A stretch of DNA of 64,000 nt from Mixophyes australis (GCA_036250195.1 JAVHZZ010000003.1:39901835-39965834); one strand, 5' to 3'; counted from the first letter of the stretch, positions 23,217 through 34,969 are shown. Numbers and translations are program-made. Notes: generated by a model from the letters alone, not told the origin.

Positions 23217-23927
23217 TGTTAGGTTTCAAAGTTACCTTAGTCAGTATTTACGCCGGCCTTCCTAGGGCGCGGAGTCTAACGGCCCTCCCGGTCTTCTCCA
23301 AGAACCGCTGCAAGGCAGGGTGGGTTTTGCTGCCGGAGAACCGCAGGTCTCGGCCCCCAGGTTAGCCTACTGACGTAAGGAGAGAGTTCTATGAGATGGA
23401 CAAGCAGAGGTACAAACAGGCCTACAGGGAACTGATGACCAGGTTCACTAACCGTATATCTAGAAGGTAGCAGCCTGGAGTAGAAGCTGGTTGGTATGCA
23501 GGAAACAATCCGCGGTGTAGCCCCAGGGGCAGAAGGGTAGTCAGGAACACAGCCGGTTTGGTACACAGGAGTCAGTCCGATATGCAGTACCAAGGGTGAG
23601 GCAGGAGAGTAGTCTGGGATATAGCTGGTTCGGTACACAGAAGTCTGTCCAATATGCAATTCCAGGAATGAAGCAGGAGAATGGTCAAGAGAACAGCCAG
23701 TTCGGTACACAGGAGTAGCAAAAGGGAAGCACAGGGGAGACAGGAGCACAGAGAACACAGCCAGATGCAGGTAACTCGTTGCTCTGACACAGACAGTGTG
23801 TCAGAGCAGCGCTGAAGTAGGATTTGAATTCCACGCCCAGAAATCAGCTGACCTCCGCCGGGACCTACCCGGAAGTGCGGCGGTACGGAGCGGGGAATCG
23901 GCACTGGAACAGGTAAGCGCCGTGACA
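23217..23927 (-). repeat. Gypsy A 3' LTR
   Basis: 711 bp. It contains about three ~69-bp internal tandem units (ggtacacaggagtcagtccg, atatgcagt...). An inverted repeat ctctgacaca/tgtgtcagag near 23790-23815 is the predicted RNA start and self-priming segment. Confidence 0.9.
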
Positions 23928-26900
23928 GTACCCCCCCCCCCCCCCCATTGAGGATGGCCACCGGACATCCTGTAAGGTTTCTGAGGGAATTTGGCGTGGA
24001 ACCTCTTCAATAATACTGGAGCATGTAGATCACATGCCGGGATCCATGAACGCTCCTCTGGTCCGTAACCTTTCCAATCAACCAGAAATTGTAGGGAACC
24101 TCTGGAAATGCAAGAGTTTAGAATTTCTTCGACCTCGAATTCATGATCTTGTGTAGAGATGGCGGCAGGAGGTCTTTTGGAAGAGGAAAATCTATTAATG
24201 ACAAGTGGCTTGAGGAGGGAAATGAAATGAACTACGTTGGGAATCCTTAAGGTAAGAGGTAATTTTAATCTGAAAGCTACTGGATTGATAACTTCCAAGA
24301 TCTTGAAAGGTCCAATGAAACGGGGAGCGAACTTCCTAGAAGGAACCAACAGTCGAAGGTTCCGCGTAGACAGCCATACCTTATCGCCAGGAGAGAGTAA
24401 TGGGGAAGGTCTTCTCTTATCAAACGATTTTTTACTGATGGCAGTGGCGTGAAGCAGACTACGTTTGATCATATCCCATCTGGACGAGAAGTCTGACCAC
24501 AGGGAATCTACAGCAGGAATTCCGGATGTAGGCAGATCAAGGATTTCATCCAAGAGTTCCTCCTTTTAATGGAGAGCAAAAAAGGGAGAAACTGAGGTAG
24601 AGTCATGAGAATTATTATTGTGAGCAAATTCTGCCCAAGGTAACAAATCGGCCCAATCGTCATGTTTGGCTGAAATGAAGCATCTGAGGAATTTTTCAAG
24701 CTCTTGATTAGTCCTCTCCGTGAGACCATAACTTTGGGGGTGGTATGCAGAGGAAAAATTCAATTTGATTCCACAAACACGAGAAAAGGCTCTCCAAAAT
24801 TTTGCAACAAACTGAGTTCCACGGTCTGAAACGATGACTTCTGTGCAACCATGGAGGCAGAATATTTCCTTTATAAAAAGTTGTGCCAGAACTGGAGCAG
24901 ATGGAAGGCCTTTTAAAGGTACAAAATGAGCAGCCCGAGAAAAGCGGTCCGTGACTACCCAAACCACGGAGAAACCTCTTGAAGGGGGTAAATCAGTGAT
25001 AAAGTCCATAGAGAGATGACTCCATGGACGATCCGGAATGGGCAAAGACTGTAACAACCCATAGGGAGCTTGTCGACGAACCTTGTTCTGGGCATAGGTG
25101 GAACATGCCGTAACAAACTCCCGAACATCAGAGTGGATAGATGGCCACCAATAATTTACGGGAGACGAGATCCAAAGTCTTCTTGATCCCGGCATGGCCA
25201 GAGAACCGAGAGGCGTGAGCCCACCTGAGGAGTCTGGACCGAAGACGAGGAGAAACAAAGGTCTTCCCACGAGGAATCACCAGGGGTGGTAGCCAGTATA
25301 CATTTCGGACCCAGGATGGGTCTCGGAATATCCTCTACAGCATCCATGGCATCAAAGGATTGCGAAAGGGCATCTGCTTTCTTATTCTAAGAACCTGGTC
25401 TAAAGGTAATGATCATATCAAAGCGGGAGAAAAACAAGGACCATCTGGCTTGTCGAGGGTTTAAGCAAGAAGCAGTTTGCAAATATAAAAGGTTCTTGTG
25501 ATCCGTAAAAATCGTGATAGGAAACCTGGCTCCTTCCAAATGATGTCTCCACGCTTCTAAGGCTAATTTGATGGCCAGGAGTTCCCTATCTCCAATGCCA
25601 TAATTCTTCTCTGCAACAGAAAGTTTACGGGAAAAGAAACCACAAGGAGACAATCTTCCAGAGGAGTTCTTCTGTGACAAAATAGCCCCCACTCCAACAG
25701 AGGATGCATCGACCTCAAGGAAAAAAGGAAAGCTAGGATCCGGTTGATGAAGAATAGGAGCTGACGTGAAGGCTTTCTTTAGGGAAGAAAATGCCTTTTC
25801 ATGCCTTAAAGAGGCCAGAGTTTAGAATTGATAGCCTTCTTAGATAGTGCAGTAATAGGTGCGATAACTGAAGTAAAGCCTTTGATGAAATGCCGATAAT
25901 AATTGGCGAAGCCTATGAAACGCTGGATCGCTTTCAGACCTATCGGCTGAGGTCATTCAGAAAGCGCCTTTACTTTCTCAGGATCCATGCGTAGCCCAGA
26001 ACCAGAGATCACGTGTCCAAGAAAGGGAAGATGGTCCTTCTCGAAGATACATTTATCCAGATTACAGAACAGCTGATGTAAACAAAGACGTTCAAGCACC
26101 AGGGAAACATGATGGCGATGCAGAACGATGTCAGGAGAGAATATCAGGATATCATCCAGGTAAATCACCACGAAGTAGTAGAGAAAATCTTGAAAAATTT
26201 CATTGATGAAGTTTTGAAACACAGCGGGGGCATTACATAACCCAAAGGGCATAACTAAATATTCAAAGTGTCCATCATGGGTATTGAACGCCGTTTTCCA
26301 TTCATCCCCTTGTTTGAGACGGATCAAATTGTAGGCACCCTTAAGATCTAATTTGGAAAATATAGCAGCCCCCTTAATCCTATCAAATAGTTCCGAGATC
26401 AATGGTAAAGGGTATTTGTTTTTCACAGTAATGGCATTCAGCCCACGATAATCTATACACGGGCGTAGACCCCCGTCTTTTTTTTTAACAAAGAAAAAGA
26501 CGGCTCCTGCAGGGGAGGAGGATTTCCAAATAAAGCCCCTTCTTAGATTTTCTTCTATGTACTGAGACATGGAGTTGGATTCTGGCAGTGACAATGAAAA
26601 AACACGTCCTCTAGGTGGTATTTTGTCTGGTAACAGCTCAATAGAACAATCCCAAGGTCTATGAGGAGGTAGCTTGGAGGCCTCCTTTTCGCAGAACACA
26701 TCTGAAAACGAACGGTATTGAGGAGGAATACCAGTGGACGTTAGTAGTGCTGAAGGTTCATTATTGGTGAGCCTATTGATCCTGGGAAGGCAGCGAGAAT
26801 GACAAGCTGGGCCCCAGGCAAGAACTTCTGGCCTGTGCCAGTCTAAAGTGGGAGAGTGGAGTTGGAGCCAAGGAAGACCAAGAATCAGAGGATTAATTGC

Positions 26901-27249
26901 CTCTGGGATAACTAACAAGGAAATTGATTCAGTATGCAGGGCTCCTATGCGAAGAGAGAGCTTGATGGTGCGTTTCTTGAGCGATCCTCCAGTAATGCGA
27001 TTTCCATCGATGGCTGTGAGGCTGTGATAGCAATCGGGGGATCCAAGGGAAGAGTAGGTAAGGACAACTTCTCCACTATATCGGCTCTTATGAAGTTCCC
27101 TGCTGCTCCGGAATCAATGAGTGCTGGAAGAGAAAGCTGCTTGTCAAATGATTGTAACAGGACTTGGATAGAAAAGCTAGAATCAACAGGAGAGGAAATA
27201 CGTACACCTAACTTGGCCTCTCCAGCGTCAGTTAGGCTCGATCGTTTCC
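23801..27249 (-). pseudogene. Gypsy A pol (protease-RT-RNase H-integrase-chromodomain), disrupted
   Basis: Protease DSGAAGNF remnants come first. An 8-bp tandem duplication (ggctgtga at 27012-27027) then shifts the frame before the LGLPWLQLHSP block. RT has KKKDGGLRPCIDYRGLN and the catalytic YLDDILIF. ALSE is followed by TGA where B reads the equivalent of W (25952). RNase H has [10 protein letters not shown] and ends at a TAG after FRPGS (25386). Integrase keeps MDFITDLPP, SDRGTQFVAKFW and NQELEKF (D,D,E). A TAA breaks it after FFALH (24565). The C-terminal chromodomain reads [23 protein letters not shown]. The last frame runs into the LTR to 23801. Confidence 0.9.
23928..23950 (-). other. 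Gypsy A polypurine tract
   Basis: On the minus strand an uninterrupted G run followed by tac abuts the 3' LTR, the expected plus-strand primer site. The matching tract in B is GGGGGGGTAC. Confidence 0.8.
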
Positions 27250-27250
27250 T
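27207..27250 (-). promoter_or_regulatory. Gypsy A remnant gag-pol frameshift signal
   Basis: AGGAAAC (27244-27250) sits where B has GGGAAAT, so the XXX part of the heptamer is imperfect. Seven nt later CCTAACT (27230-27236) and AGTTAGG (27207-27213) form a 7-bp stem, as in B. Pol is in the -1 frame (K-R-S-S-L-T-D-A-G-E). Confidence 0.6.
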
Positions 27251-28192
27251 GGACGTTTAACACAATTGTTCAACAAATGACCAGGTTCTCCGCAATAAAG
27301 ACATAAACGGTTTTTGAATCGCCGCTCCCTCTCTTCCTGAGAGAGACGAGCTCTTCCCAACTGCATTGGTTCCTCATCAGACACCACCGGACTCTGAAAA
27401 CGTGGGACCAGACGAAAAGGAGAACGACGAGAAGTCTCCTTCTCCTGAGAGCGTTCACGGAATCTAATGTCAATCTGGTTACATAGGGAGACCAAAGCGT
27501 CCAGAGAAGTTGGGAGTTCACGACCTGCCAATTCGTCTTTGATGCGGTCGGTCAAACCCTGCCAGAAGGTAGCTACCAGGGCTTCATTATTCCAGCGTAG
27601 TTCGGCCGCCATAGTACGAAACTGAAGAGCGTACTGGCCTAGGGTAAGAGAGCCTTGGCGCAGACGAAGGATGCCGGAAGCAGCGCTGGAGACACGTCCT
27701 GGTTCATCGAAGATATGTCTGAAGGTCTCCAGGAAGGTGGAACAGTTATGTAGTGAAGGATTATTGTGCTCCCATAGAGGAGATGCCCAGGCAAGAGCCT
27801 GACCGGACAGTAAAGAAATAATGTATGCTACTTTAGTTTTTTCCATAGGGAAGTTTCCTGGCTGAAGTTCGAACTGAATAGCACACTGATTTAAAAATCC
27901 ACGGCATGCCTTGGGATCCCCATCGAATTTTGGAGGGTTAGTGATACGAAGTTGAGAAACTGCCGGGAGAGGAGCTGCAGCACCCCCCCTGGGAAGGAGC
28001 AGGTTGAGGAGGAGTTGGTGGAGGGTCAGGTACAGCTGCCTGGATTGCCTGAGCTGAAACGGTATTCTGAAGTGTGTCCAGACAAGCAGACATGCTCTGA
28101 AGTAACTGTGCCTGGTTCTTTTCCCGTTCCTCTACCCGGACAGCTAAGTGTTCCAATAAATCCCTAGCAGAGGGGTTCCCGGATCCGTCCAT
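27232..28192 (-). pseudogene. Gypsy A gag, frameshifted
   Basis: The N-terminal part starts MDGSGNPSARDLLEHLAVRV at 28192. The frame is lost in a G7 run (about 27990-27996), where the other frame supplies NPPKFDGDPKACRGFLNQC and the capsid-like block SLLSGQALAWASPLWE. It ends with the CCHC knuckle CLYCGEPGHLLNNC. Organisation and length match the intact gag of gypsy B (310 aa). The shift may be a one-base indel in the homopolymer. Confidence 0.88.
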
Positions 28193-28203
28193 CAGATAGA
28201 TAT

Positions 28204-28223
28204 GTGTTGGTGTCAGAGCAAAC
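28204..28223 (-). other. Gypsy A primer-binding segment, self-complementary to the LTR
   Basis: Immediately after the 5' LTR the minus strand reads GTTTGCTCTGACACCAACAC. TTGCTCTGACAC is the exact complement of GTGTCAGAGCAA in the LTR sense strand (plus-strand 28793-28804). No TGG-start tRNA match is present in sense orientation. This points to Tf1-like self-priming. Confidence 0.55.
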
Positions 28224-28942
28224 TGTTAGGTTTCAAAGTTACCTTAGTCAGTATTTACGCCGGCCTTCCTAGGGCGCGGAGTCTAACGGCCCTCCCGGTC
28301 TTCTCCAAGAACCGCCGCAAGGCAGGGTGGGTTTTGCTGCCGGAGAACCGCAGGTCGCGGCCCCCAGGTTAGCCTACTGACGTAAGGAGAGAGTTCTATG
28401 AGATGGACAACCAGAGGTACGAACAGGCCTACAGGGAACTGATGACCAGGTTCACTAACCGTATATCTAGAAGGTAGCAGCCTGGAGTAGAAGCTGGTTG
28501 GTATGCAGGAAACAATCCGCGGTGTAGCCCCAGGGGCAGAAGGGTAGTCAGGAACACAGCCGGTTTGGTACACAGGAGTCAGTCCGATATGCAGTACCAA
28601 GGGTGAGGCAGGAGAGTAGTCTGGGATATAGCTGGTTCGGTACACAGAAGTCTGTCCAATATGCAATTCCAGGAATGAAGCAGGAGAATGGTCAAGAGAA
28701 CAGCCAGTTCGGTACACAGGAGTCAGGAGTAGCAAAAGGGAAGCACAGGGGAGACAGGAGCACAGAGAACACAGCCAGATGCAGGTAACTTGTTGCTCTG
28801 ACACAGACAGTGTGTCAGAGCAGCGCTGAAGTAGGATTTGAATTCCCCGCCCAGAGATCAGCTGACCTCCGCCGGGACCTACCCGGAAGTGCGGCGGTAC
28901 AGAGCGGGGAATCGGCGCTGGAACACCGTAAGCGCCGTGACA
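28224..28942 (-). repeat. Gypsy A 5' LTR
   Basis: 719 bp, orthologous to the copy at 23217 with a 7-bp insertion (gtcagga) and about ten substitutions. It is the promoter-bearing LTR in the minus orientation. Confidence 0.9.
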
Positions 28943-29121
28943 GTTAGCTTTTGATCCCAAATCAACTGATGGCAATTAGTTGTAATTCAGCTCTATGTAC
29001 CATTTCCATTATGCATTATTTATAATATTTTGAGCCCTTGTTTAAAACAGCAATTACTGGCTTTGATTTAGAGCTGCTTTGTGACTATGCCCTTGTTGGA
29101 ATTTGTTGATGCAAATTTAAT

Positions 29122-29178
<57 letters not shown>
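29122..29178. repeat. TA microsatellite next to Helitron 1
   Basis: (GT)n grading into (TA)n of about 55 bp. A second TA tract lies on the other side at 29822-29862. Confidence 0.9.
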
Positions 29179-29182
<4 letters not shown>

Positions 29183-29822
29183 TACAAGTTAACCTGTGCA
29201 TGATACTCATGCATTCTAGTCAAATCAAGCTACTTAAGGTGTTAAAAAGGTTCTTGTCATGCATTTGGGGCTAGGCCAGGCCTCCTCAGGGGAAGAGCGT
29301 TACTTCCCGACGTAAGCACCCTTTTTTTAATGTGGTTTTGTCCACATGTCACCACCTCATCATTCTTCTCCATCACCTCATCCTTCATCTTCATCGCCAC
29401 ATCCTTAATCTCCATCGTCTTACTGTTCTAAAACCTCTCGATACGCAACGTTTCTGCTATACACCTTATCGCTGTGCTCAATCAGTCTTTCATGAAGGGC
29501 AGTATTCATAACCTGCACTTTCACATAACTGCTTCTCAGTACTCGTAAAAAAGGCGACATACAATTGTCCATGACCAAAGACATGCTCTGGTAAATAAAT
29601 ACCCACACGGTCAAGAGTTTGAGCCCTCAACTGGTAAATTTAGCCTTTACTACCCCTCCCACGGGGGGAAGGGGGGATGATGGAAGTTAACTGACTTCAC
29701 TATTATAAAAAATTTATAAAATAATGTCAGTATACCAAATTTCAGGTCATTTGGATGAGCCCTTTCTGAGAAAATAGTTTTTTCCACACACACTAACACA
29801 CGCCGCTAGGCTTATATATATT

Positions 29823-29826
<4 letters not shown>
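29183..29826 (-). mobile_element. Helitron 1, deletion derivative with helicase C-terminus
   Basis: In minus orientation the 5' end reads agcctagcggcgtgtgttag and the 3' end gcatgagtatcatgcac followed by aggttaacttgta. The 3' hairpin is GCATGA-gta-TCATGC, a Helitron-type subterminal hairpin. Both ends recur in the opposite orientation at 60848-61236. A Pif1-like helicase fragment lies between them. The terminal CTRR is not clear, so exact ends are uncertain. Confidence 0.72.
29416..29632 (-). pseudogene. Helitron Pif1-type helicase, C-terminal fragment
   Basis: The minus strand reads TLDRVGIYLPEHVFGHGQLY-VAF, then a frameshift, then VLRSSYVKVQVMNTALHE and VYSRNVAYREVLEQ to the stop. GHGQLYVAFSR(V) is the conserved C-terminal motif of Helitron/Pif1 helicases. 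Only the last ~70 residues remain and the frame is broken. The RepHel nuclease is absent. Confidence 0.72.
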
Positions 29827-29863
<37 letters not shown>

Positions 29864-29956
29864 CTTACTGAAATACGCTTAATATTAGTTGGTGCTTCGT
29901 ATACTGATCCACTTGTAAGAATTGTATTATTTCATTGGGAAAGTGCATATCCACTT

Positions 29957-31060
29957 TATTATTATTATTATTATTATTATTAATCGTAAATAAATGCAGA
30001 CATGAAAACAAAGTGTATAGAGGAACCTGCTCATTAGAGAACTTACATTCTAAGTGGAGAAGTCCTGTAGGTGGGAGTGAGAGGCGGTTACCAGAGATGT
30101 GACAAGGGGCAAGTCAGAGGTACAGGAGCAAACGCAGGATTTGTAGAGAGGGGTTTCCATGCCACACCACCAGTGGGCGTGGCCAGCATGCATCAGGGCG
30201 TAGCTATAATTTTAGACAGTGCTTGGCTGCTTACCAACTCTTCCTAAACCCATCGTATACAATGCTGCACTACTGTTACATGCACACAGCTCTCCCTTTT
30301 TGAGCAGAGCCGTGTGAAGTGAGACATACCTCCCAACTGTCCCTACAATCAGGACAAAGTCCTGATTGAGTGTGTCAGAGCAGCTGGCAGACTGTCCTGC
30401 TCTCTCCTACCTGTTCTTGCTGCTTTCAATACTTGTTGGGGAGAGACAGCTGTGAACAGTGGAGACAAACGATCTGCACACAAGCTGCAAAGTGGCTGGT
30501 CCCGGGGCAGGGTCCAGCCACCTCAAGCATACAGTACCCCAGGCTGGGAGAGGGGGTTTCCAGGCACTATGAAATCACCCTCAGTTTGCCTATGAGGTAG
30601 ATCTAAGAGGGTGGGAGAGATTGTATTTTGATATGAGATTTGAGATGTATGGAGGGGTGGTGGTGTTGAGGGCTTTGTAGGGAAGGGCGAGTAATTTGAA
30701 TTGGATACACAGGGAGTCAGTGTAGGGATTTACAAAGTGGTGTAGCAGATGTGGAGCAGTGAGAAAGGAAGATCATTTATGATGGATTAAAGTGGGCATA
30801 GATGGGCATTAGGAATGCCAGATAGCAGAACGTTGCAGTTGTCAAGACGGGAGATGATGAGAGAATGATGATGAGAGTTTTGGTAGCATGTTGGGTAAGA
30901 AAAGGACACAGTTGACAGGACTTGGAGAGTCTGGATGTGAGGAAGGGGCGGAAATCAAGTTTGACACCAAGGCAGCGAACTTGGGAGACTGAGGAAACTG
31001 TGATTTTATTGACCGTGACTGATATTTGAGGGGAGGTCGTGACTCTGTTCATGCAAAATC
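29957..31060 (-). mobile_element. L2-like LINE 3' part, second copy
   Basis: It starts with (ATT)n and a 3' UTR (gcagacatgaaaacaaagtg) shared with 16066-16130. The minus-strand C-terminal remnants VTVNKITVSSVSQVRCLGVK, FLTQHATKTLI lie at 31050-30780. The middle (about 30120-30600) is occupied by a different repeat with gcaaacgcaggatttgtaga, related to the MITEs at 32046 and 55795, so it is probably nested. Confidence 0.65.
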
Positions 31061-31084
31061 TATAGATAAATAATATTCCATCCA

Positions 31085-31640
31085 ATTACTCTCAGCCCAC
31101 AGTTGGATACAATCTTCTTCCAATAACAATTGATAGCTTGTTGAACTAAAAAAAAAACAAATTTAAACAGTGGTAGGTAGGAAATACTATTAATATTAAT
31201 GTTTTATATGTAACAAATTATTAATATTTTGCAAACTAGTGATACTATTAAACCCTTATGATTAATAACTTATTTTTATTATTATAATGGTTTTACTGAA
31301 TGACTGCAAACCTTTATCATTATCAATAAATAGCTTGGTTTATAACAGTTTGAGTGTTCCTGTATTTAAGGATGGGGTAGAATTGTTCCTCTGAAACACC
31401 TAATAGAGAACACAAGTGAGTCTGATCTTTAATTACCAATGTGGACGAAGACTGTCAAAACACTGTTTATCCAGAAATGGTTAGTGCTTTTCAAACAATT
31501 TTTATCAAATACATATTGCTTGCATTTGATCTACAGTGACAGTGAGTCCAAGTGACCCAGACTGGAGTAGCAGCAAGATTTTAACATAACCACTTTGAAA
31601 ATCTTTATAAGACTTCAAATGAATAACAATTTGTATTGGC
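31085..31640. other. Unassigned AT-rich DNA
   Basis: No recognisable gene or repeat. Confidence 0.5.
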
Positions 31641-31649
31641 AAGTGAGTA

Positions 31650-31975
31650 GCACTTCCTATTCCCCGCCTGTCTCCCATTTCACAATGTGCCTTCCATCAT
31701 TCTGGTTTTGCTTCTCTTCATGTCTCCCCTGTTTTACACTGTGCACTCCATGCTGCTTTTGCTCCCCTTCACTTACCTTTCTATTGGCTTATTCTTATAG
31801 CTCCTCTCTGTGTGCACCTCACTGCAATTGTCGGGTGTGATGACGTCAGGCCCAACATTCAGTGAGACGGGAGGAGGATGCCGGACGCTGCCGCATCAAA
31901 TAATTTTTTTATTTTTTCCTGCAATATGCGTTTGAGCAGTATGCGGGCTGCGAGCCGTGAGTTTGACACTTCTAC
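31650..31975. mobile_element. hAT-related fragment
   Basis: The tract with gggtgtgatgacgtcaggcc, gggaggaggatgccggac and a T-rich run parallels 19800-20000 inside the hAT element at 19153. Termini were not found, so this is a partial or diverged relative. Confidence 0.4.
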
Positions 31976-32045
31976 TGTAGTATGTGTCAAAATAAGGTGG
32001 TTGTAATTTCAATGAGCTGTTAGTAGTAGTATTTTTGCCAGAGAT

Positions 32046-32289
32046 CAGAGGCGCATGCCGGGAAACCCCTCCGCTCCGCTAAAGAAGTGCCCCTACACAG
32101 CGGCACTGTCTTATACAGCAGCTGCTGTATTGTATACAGCACCTCTGAGGACGCTTCTTTGACAGCGCCGCGGCTGCCGAAACGGCTTCCGAAAGTGGGC
32201 GCATGCGCAGCAGCTCTCTCGCGGGTTTTTTTTGGGGGGTGGGGGGGAACCCCCCCTTAAAATCCTTAAAAATCCTGCGTGCGGCCCTG
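32046..32289. mobile_element. CAGAGGCG-type MITE (hAT-like)
   Basis: Ends cagaggcgcatgccggg and cctgcgtgcggccctg are inverted. The interior has a palindrome around ctgctgtatacag and gacgcttctttgacagcgcc, shared with 55795-56059. No clear 8-bp duplication. Confidence 0.55.
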
Positions 32290-33305
32290 AGCAATGGGGC
32301 TCAAACCTATACATCGAGTGGTTACAGTGATATCACTGGCATAAGCCCCGCTGACGAGAATATGGCTTCTGAATGCTTTTATTTAACAAGGATCCTCTTT
32401 CTATTATTTAAACCTCAAGCTGACGACAAACAGAAGAAAATCCCTGAAAAAATGCTTTTACATATTTTTTTTTCAATTTGTATTAAAAGGTTCATTATTT
32501 GGATAACTGGGACTGAAAGCTCCACAGCGTATGCAATTGCACATAACCTTAGAGCTCCGGGTCAGGAATGAAGAGCCAGGGTATCGCTTGAGTTTGAGTG
32601 ATTGAAGGCGCTATCAGTACACCCAGAGACTGGAAGAGGAATTTATCATATGCCTTAAAATTGCATAAGCAAAGATGCACCTGCATACCTGAATATCCAC
32701 ATATATTTTGTGATGTACACACAACATATGTAGATACATGCAACCTTAAATGTCACATATAGGTGCACCAGAAACAGAGATGAGACAATCATAATCAATT
32801 CCAAAAATTGCACCCAATTTATGTAGGTGGAAAATTAGGTCTTTCAGCTAATGTGTTTCAAGATCTAGGTTACTCAAAACAAGATGCTTCTCTGAAAAGA
32901 GCGTGCTTAACTTCCACTGCTGCACTTGTGCATTAACACCCCTGATCCACCACTCCAAGCGCAAGTACAAGATACCTGCAACTCTAAATACACAGTGCAT
33001 TAATTTTGCGTAAATGGAACATTTTTACGGTGCACAAATGCACTTATATGCAACTCTAAGGCAGGTCTTTTGTATGAATAAATGTTTTAAAGATACCAGC
33101 TCACGTCCAAGATGCTCTCCTATTTTATCACTCTTAAGTTTCTTGGCCTGAATAAAATACAGTGCAAAGCAATCTACTTAAAGAAATTATTTAACAAATT
33201 TTCTTAGGCTTTACTGCCTCAGACTATTTCTACCGAAATGGGTAGTAGTATGGTGTACAAGGAGGGACAAATAAAATGTTATACAATTCTAGGTTCTGTT
33301 CATTC
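32290..33305. other. Unassigned DNA
   Basis: Short chance ORFs only; no identified repeat boundaries. Confidence 0.5.
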
Positions 33306-33310
33306 TCTTA

Positions 33311-33965
33311 GAGGTAGATTTATCAAACCTTCTAAAAAGCTAAAGTGGAGGTGTTGCTCACAGCAACCATTCTAACTCATTTATTTGGTACAGTGGTGGG
33401 CAACTAGTAGCCATTGGGGCATTGACCATTTATCTTGCAAATAGATGCTTGTGAGGAAGCTGTCGGCTTAAGTTGCACATGACACACCCCATGCTTCAGC
33501 TTCTACAAATGGCAGAAAAAGAAAAAAAAAAACAACTTACCTTTTCTAAGAGTCACACTGATGAGTCAAACACAGCACACCAATGTGAAAGATTATTAAG
33601 ACATCAGATTCTAGGGCCTAATTCATTAAGGATCTTAACTTGAGAAACTTCTTATTTCAGTCTCCTGGACAAAACCATGTTACCATACAAGGGATGCAAA
33701 TTAGTATTCTGTTTTGCACATAAGTTAAATACTGACTGTTTTGTCATGTAGCACACAAATACTTGATAGCTTATTTGTACACTGAAATTTAAAGTTGATA
33801 TTTGTGTGCTACATGAAATAAGAAGTTTCTCAAGTTAAGATTCTTAATAAATCAAGCCCCTTGTTCTCATTTATTTAGAGTCTACAAAATGACAGCTAGA
33901 ATCTGATTGGTGTCTATAGGCAACATCTCCACTTTTCAAACTCGCATCTTGGTACATTTACCCCC
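33311..33965. mobile_element. Palindromic MITE (GGGCTAGATTTACTAAGC family) split by a nested insertion
   Basis: The left arm 33311-33386 (ggtagatttatcaaacc, gcaacca) and right arm 33866-33965 (gacagctagaatctgattgg, ggtacatttaccccc) match the two arms of the intact copies. The direct repeat ctcatttattt at both edges (33376-33386 and 33866-33876) brackets about 480 bp of inserted DNA. Confidence 0.75.
33614..33860. mobile_element. Second MITE nested inside the split MITE
   Basis: TIRs of about 40 bp: gggcctaattcattaaggat / cttaacttgagaaacttctt on the left, mirrored by aagaagtttctcaagttaag / aataaatcaagcccc on the right. No ORF. Confidence 0.8.
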
Positions 33966-34049
33966 TGGTCAGGCTTAAGATAAATGCTCAAAATATATTG
34001 ACACCTCTACCATGTCTCAATCTCATACACCTTGTATTTGTAGAATGGT

Positions 34050-34312
34050 GGAGGATTAATGTACAAATTAGCATCTCAGACAGTCCCCTTGAATCCTGGG
34101 AGGAAAAAAAAAGGCAATTTGGAGCCCTTGTACTAGCTTTGGTGTACATAAGCTGCCCACCTTCCAGTGTGTACTTGGAAAGAGTGTGTAGCGTAGCCGG
34201 GAACATTGTGAATGATCGTAGGTGGAGACAGGTATTAATCAAAATGAATTACAAATTGAATGAGAAATACAGTTGTTGCCAATCACAAACAGAATCTGTA
34301 ACGGTATAAGCT
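34050..34312 (+). pseudogene. hAT transposase C-terminal dimerisation region, copy 1
   Basis: The plus frame reads SPLESWEEKKRQFGAL, then ISCPPSSVYLERVCSVAGNI and VNDRRWRQVLIKMNYKLNE. PPSS-x-x-ER-x-SVAGNIV is the signature of the hAT C-terminal dimerisation domain. The catalytic core is missing upstream, so it is a fragment. The same block, less complete, is in copy 2 at 57560-57720. Confidence 0.8.
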
Positions 34313-34969
34313 GTGGAGATGAACTAATATTGTGATAATGATGATCTTGACATCAGTGATGCGGATGATGAATGATGATATTGTCATCATAAGGGAAGAT
34401 GACCATTGTTAACCAAATGCCCATTAGTAATTTGTTAAAATCCCTATCTATTCTGTCCAGTTCATAAACCAAAATTCAAAATGGTCTCTTTTGTGAAGGC
34501 CCAAAAAAATCAAGCACTTCAGCCACAAAAATGGCATTCCCTGTCGCTGAAGTGCTTGGTTTGTCAAACTATGCACGTTCTTTTTAACATGTGGGTAGGT
34601 GTAAGGGCCCAATGACAATTCCATCTTGCTCTATTTTCTATTATGGCCTTGGTCTATCATCTTGTGCAAAATGTCTACTGATGCTGCTGCTTTTTGTCTA
34701 ATGAACTCTGATTACGGCCTCTTTATTTTCTTTGAGGCATGCTATCTAACGTTAAAAATATTGTGTCTGTGGTCTTTCTCTCACCACTTTTCTTCTGGGT
34801 GCAGCCCATCTTCATCTATGTACTTGTCTAAATGTCTATTGATGCTGCTGTCCATCTAATGAGCTTTGATTACTGCCTGTTTACTTTCCATGACACATGA
34901 TATCTAACATTAAAAATATTGTGTCCATTTTCCCCAACATTTCACTTCTGGGTCAGACGCACCTTTGAA

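Larger units (their letters stand above)
23217..28942 (-). mobile_element. Ty3/gypsy chromovirus A (structurally complete, coding-dead)
   Basis: Two LTRs (23217-23927 and 28224-28942) start tgttagg and end tgaca in plus-strand reading. Five-bp duplications gttag flank the element at 23212-23216 and 28943-28947. gag and pol are on the minus strand, in the order gag, protease, RT, RNase H, integrase, chromodomain. Several stops and a frameshift make it non-autonomous. Its LTRs differ by roughly ten substitutions plus a 7-bp indel (about 1.5%), so it is clearly older than gypsy B. Confidence 0.92.

Noticed and set aside
28204..28223. Plus-strand TGGTGTCAGAGC beside the A LTR resembles the common initiator-Met primer-binding site
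   Set aside because: Gag and pol are on the minus strand, so the primer site must be read there. In that orientation the sequence is GCTCTGACACCA, which cannot pair with a tRNA 3' end but does match the LTR.
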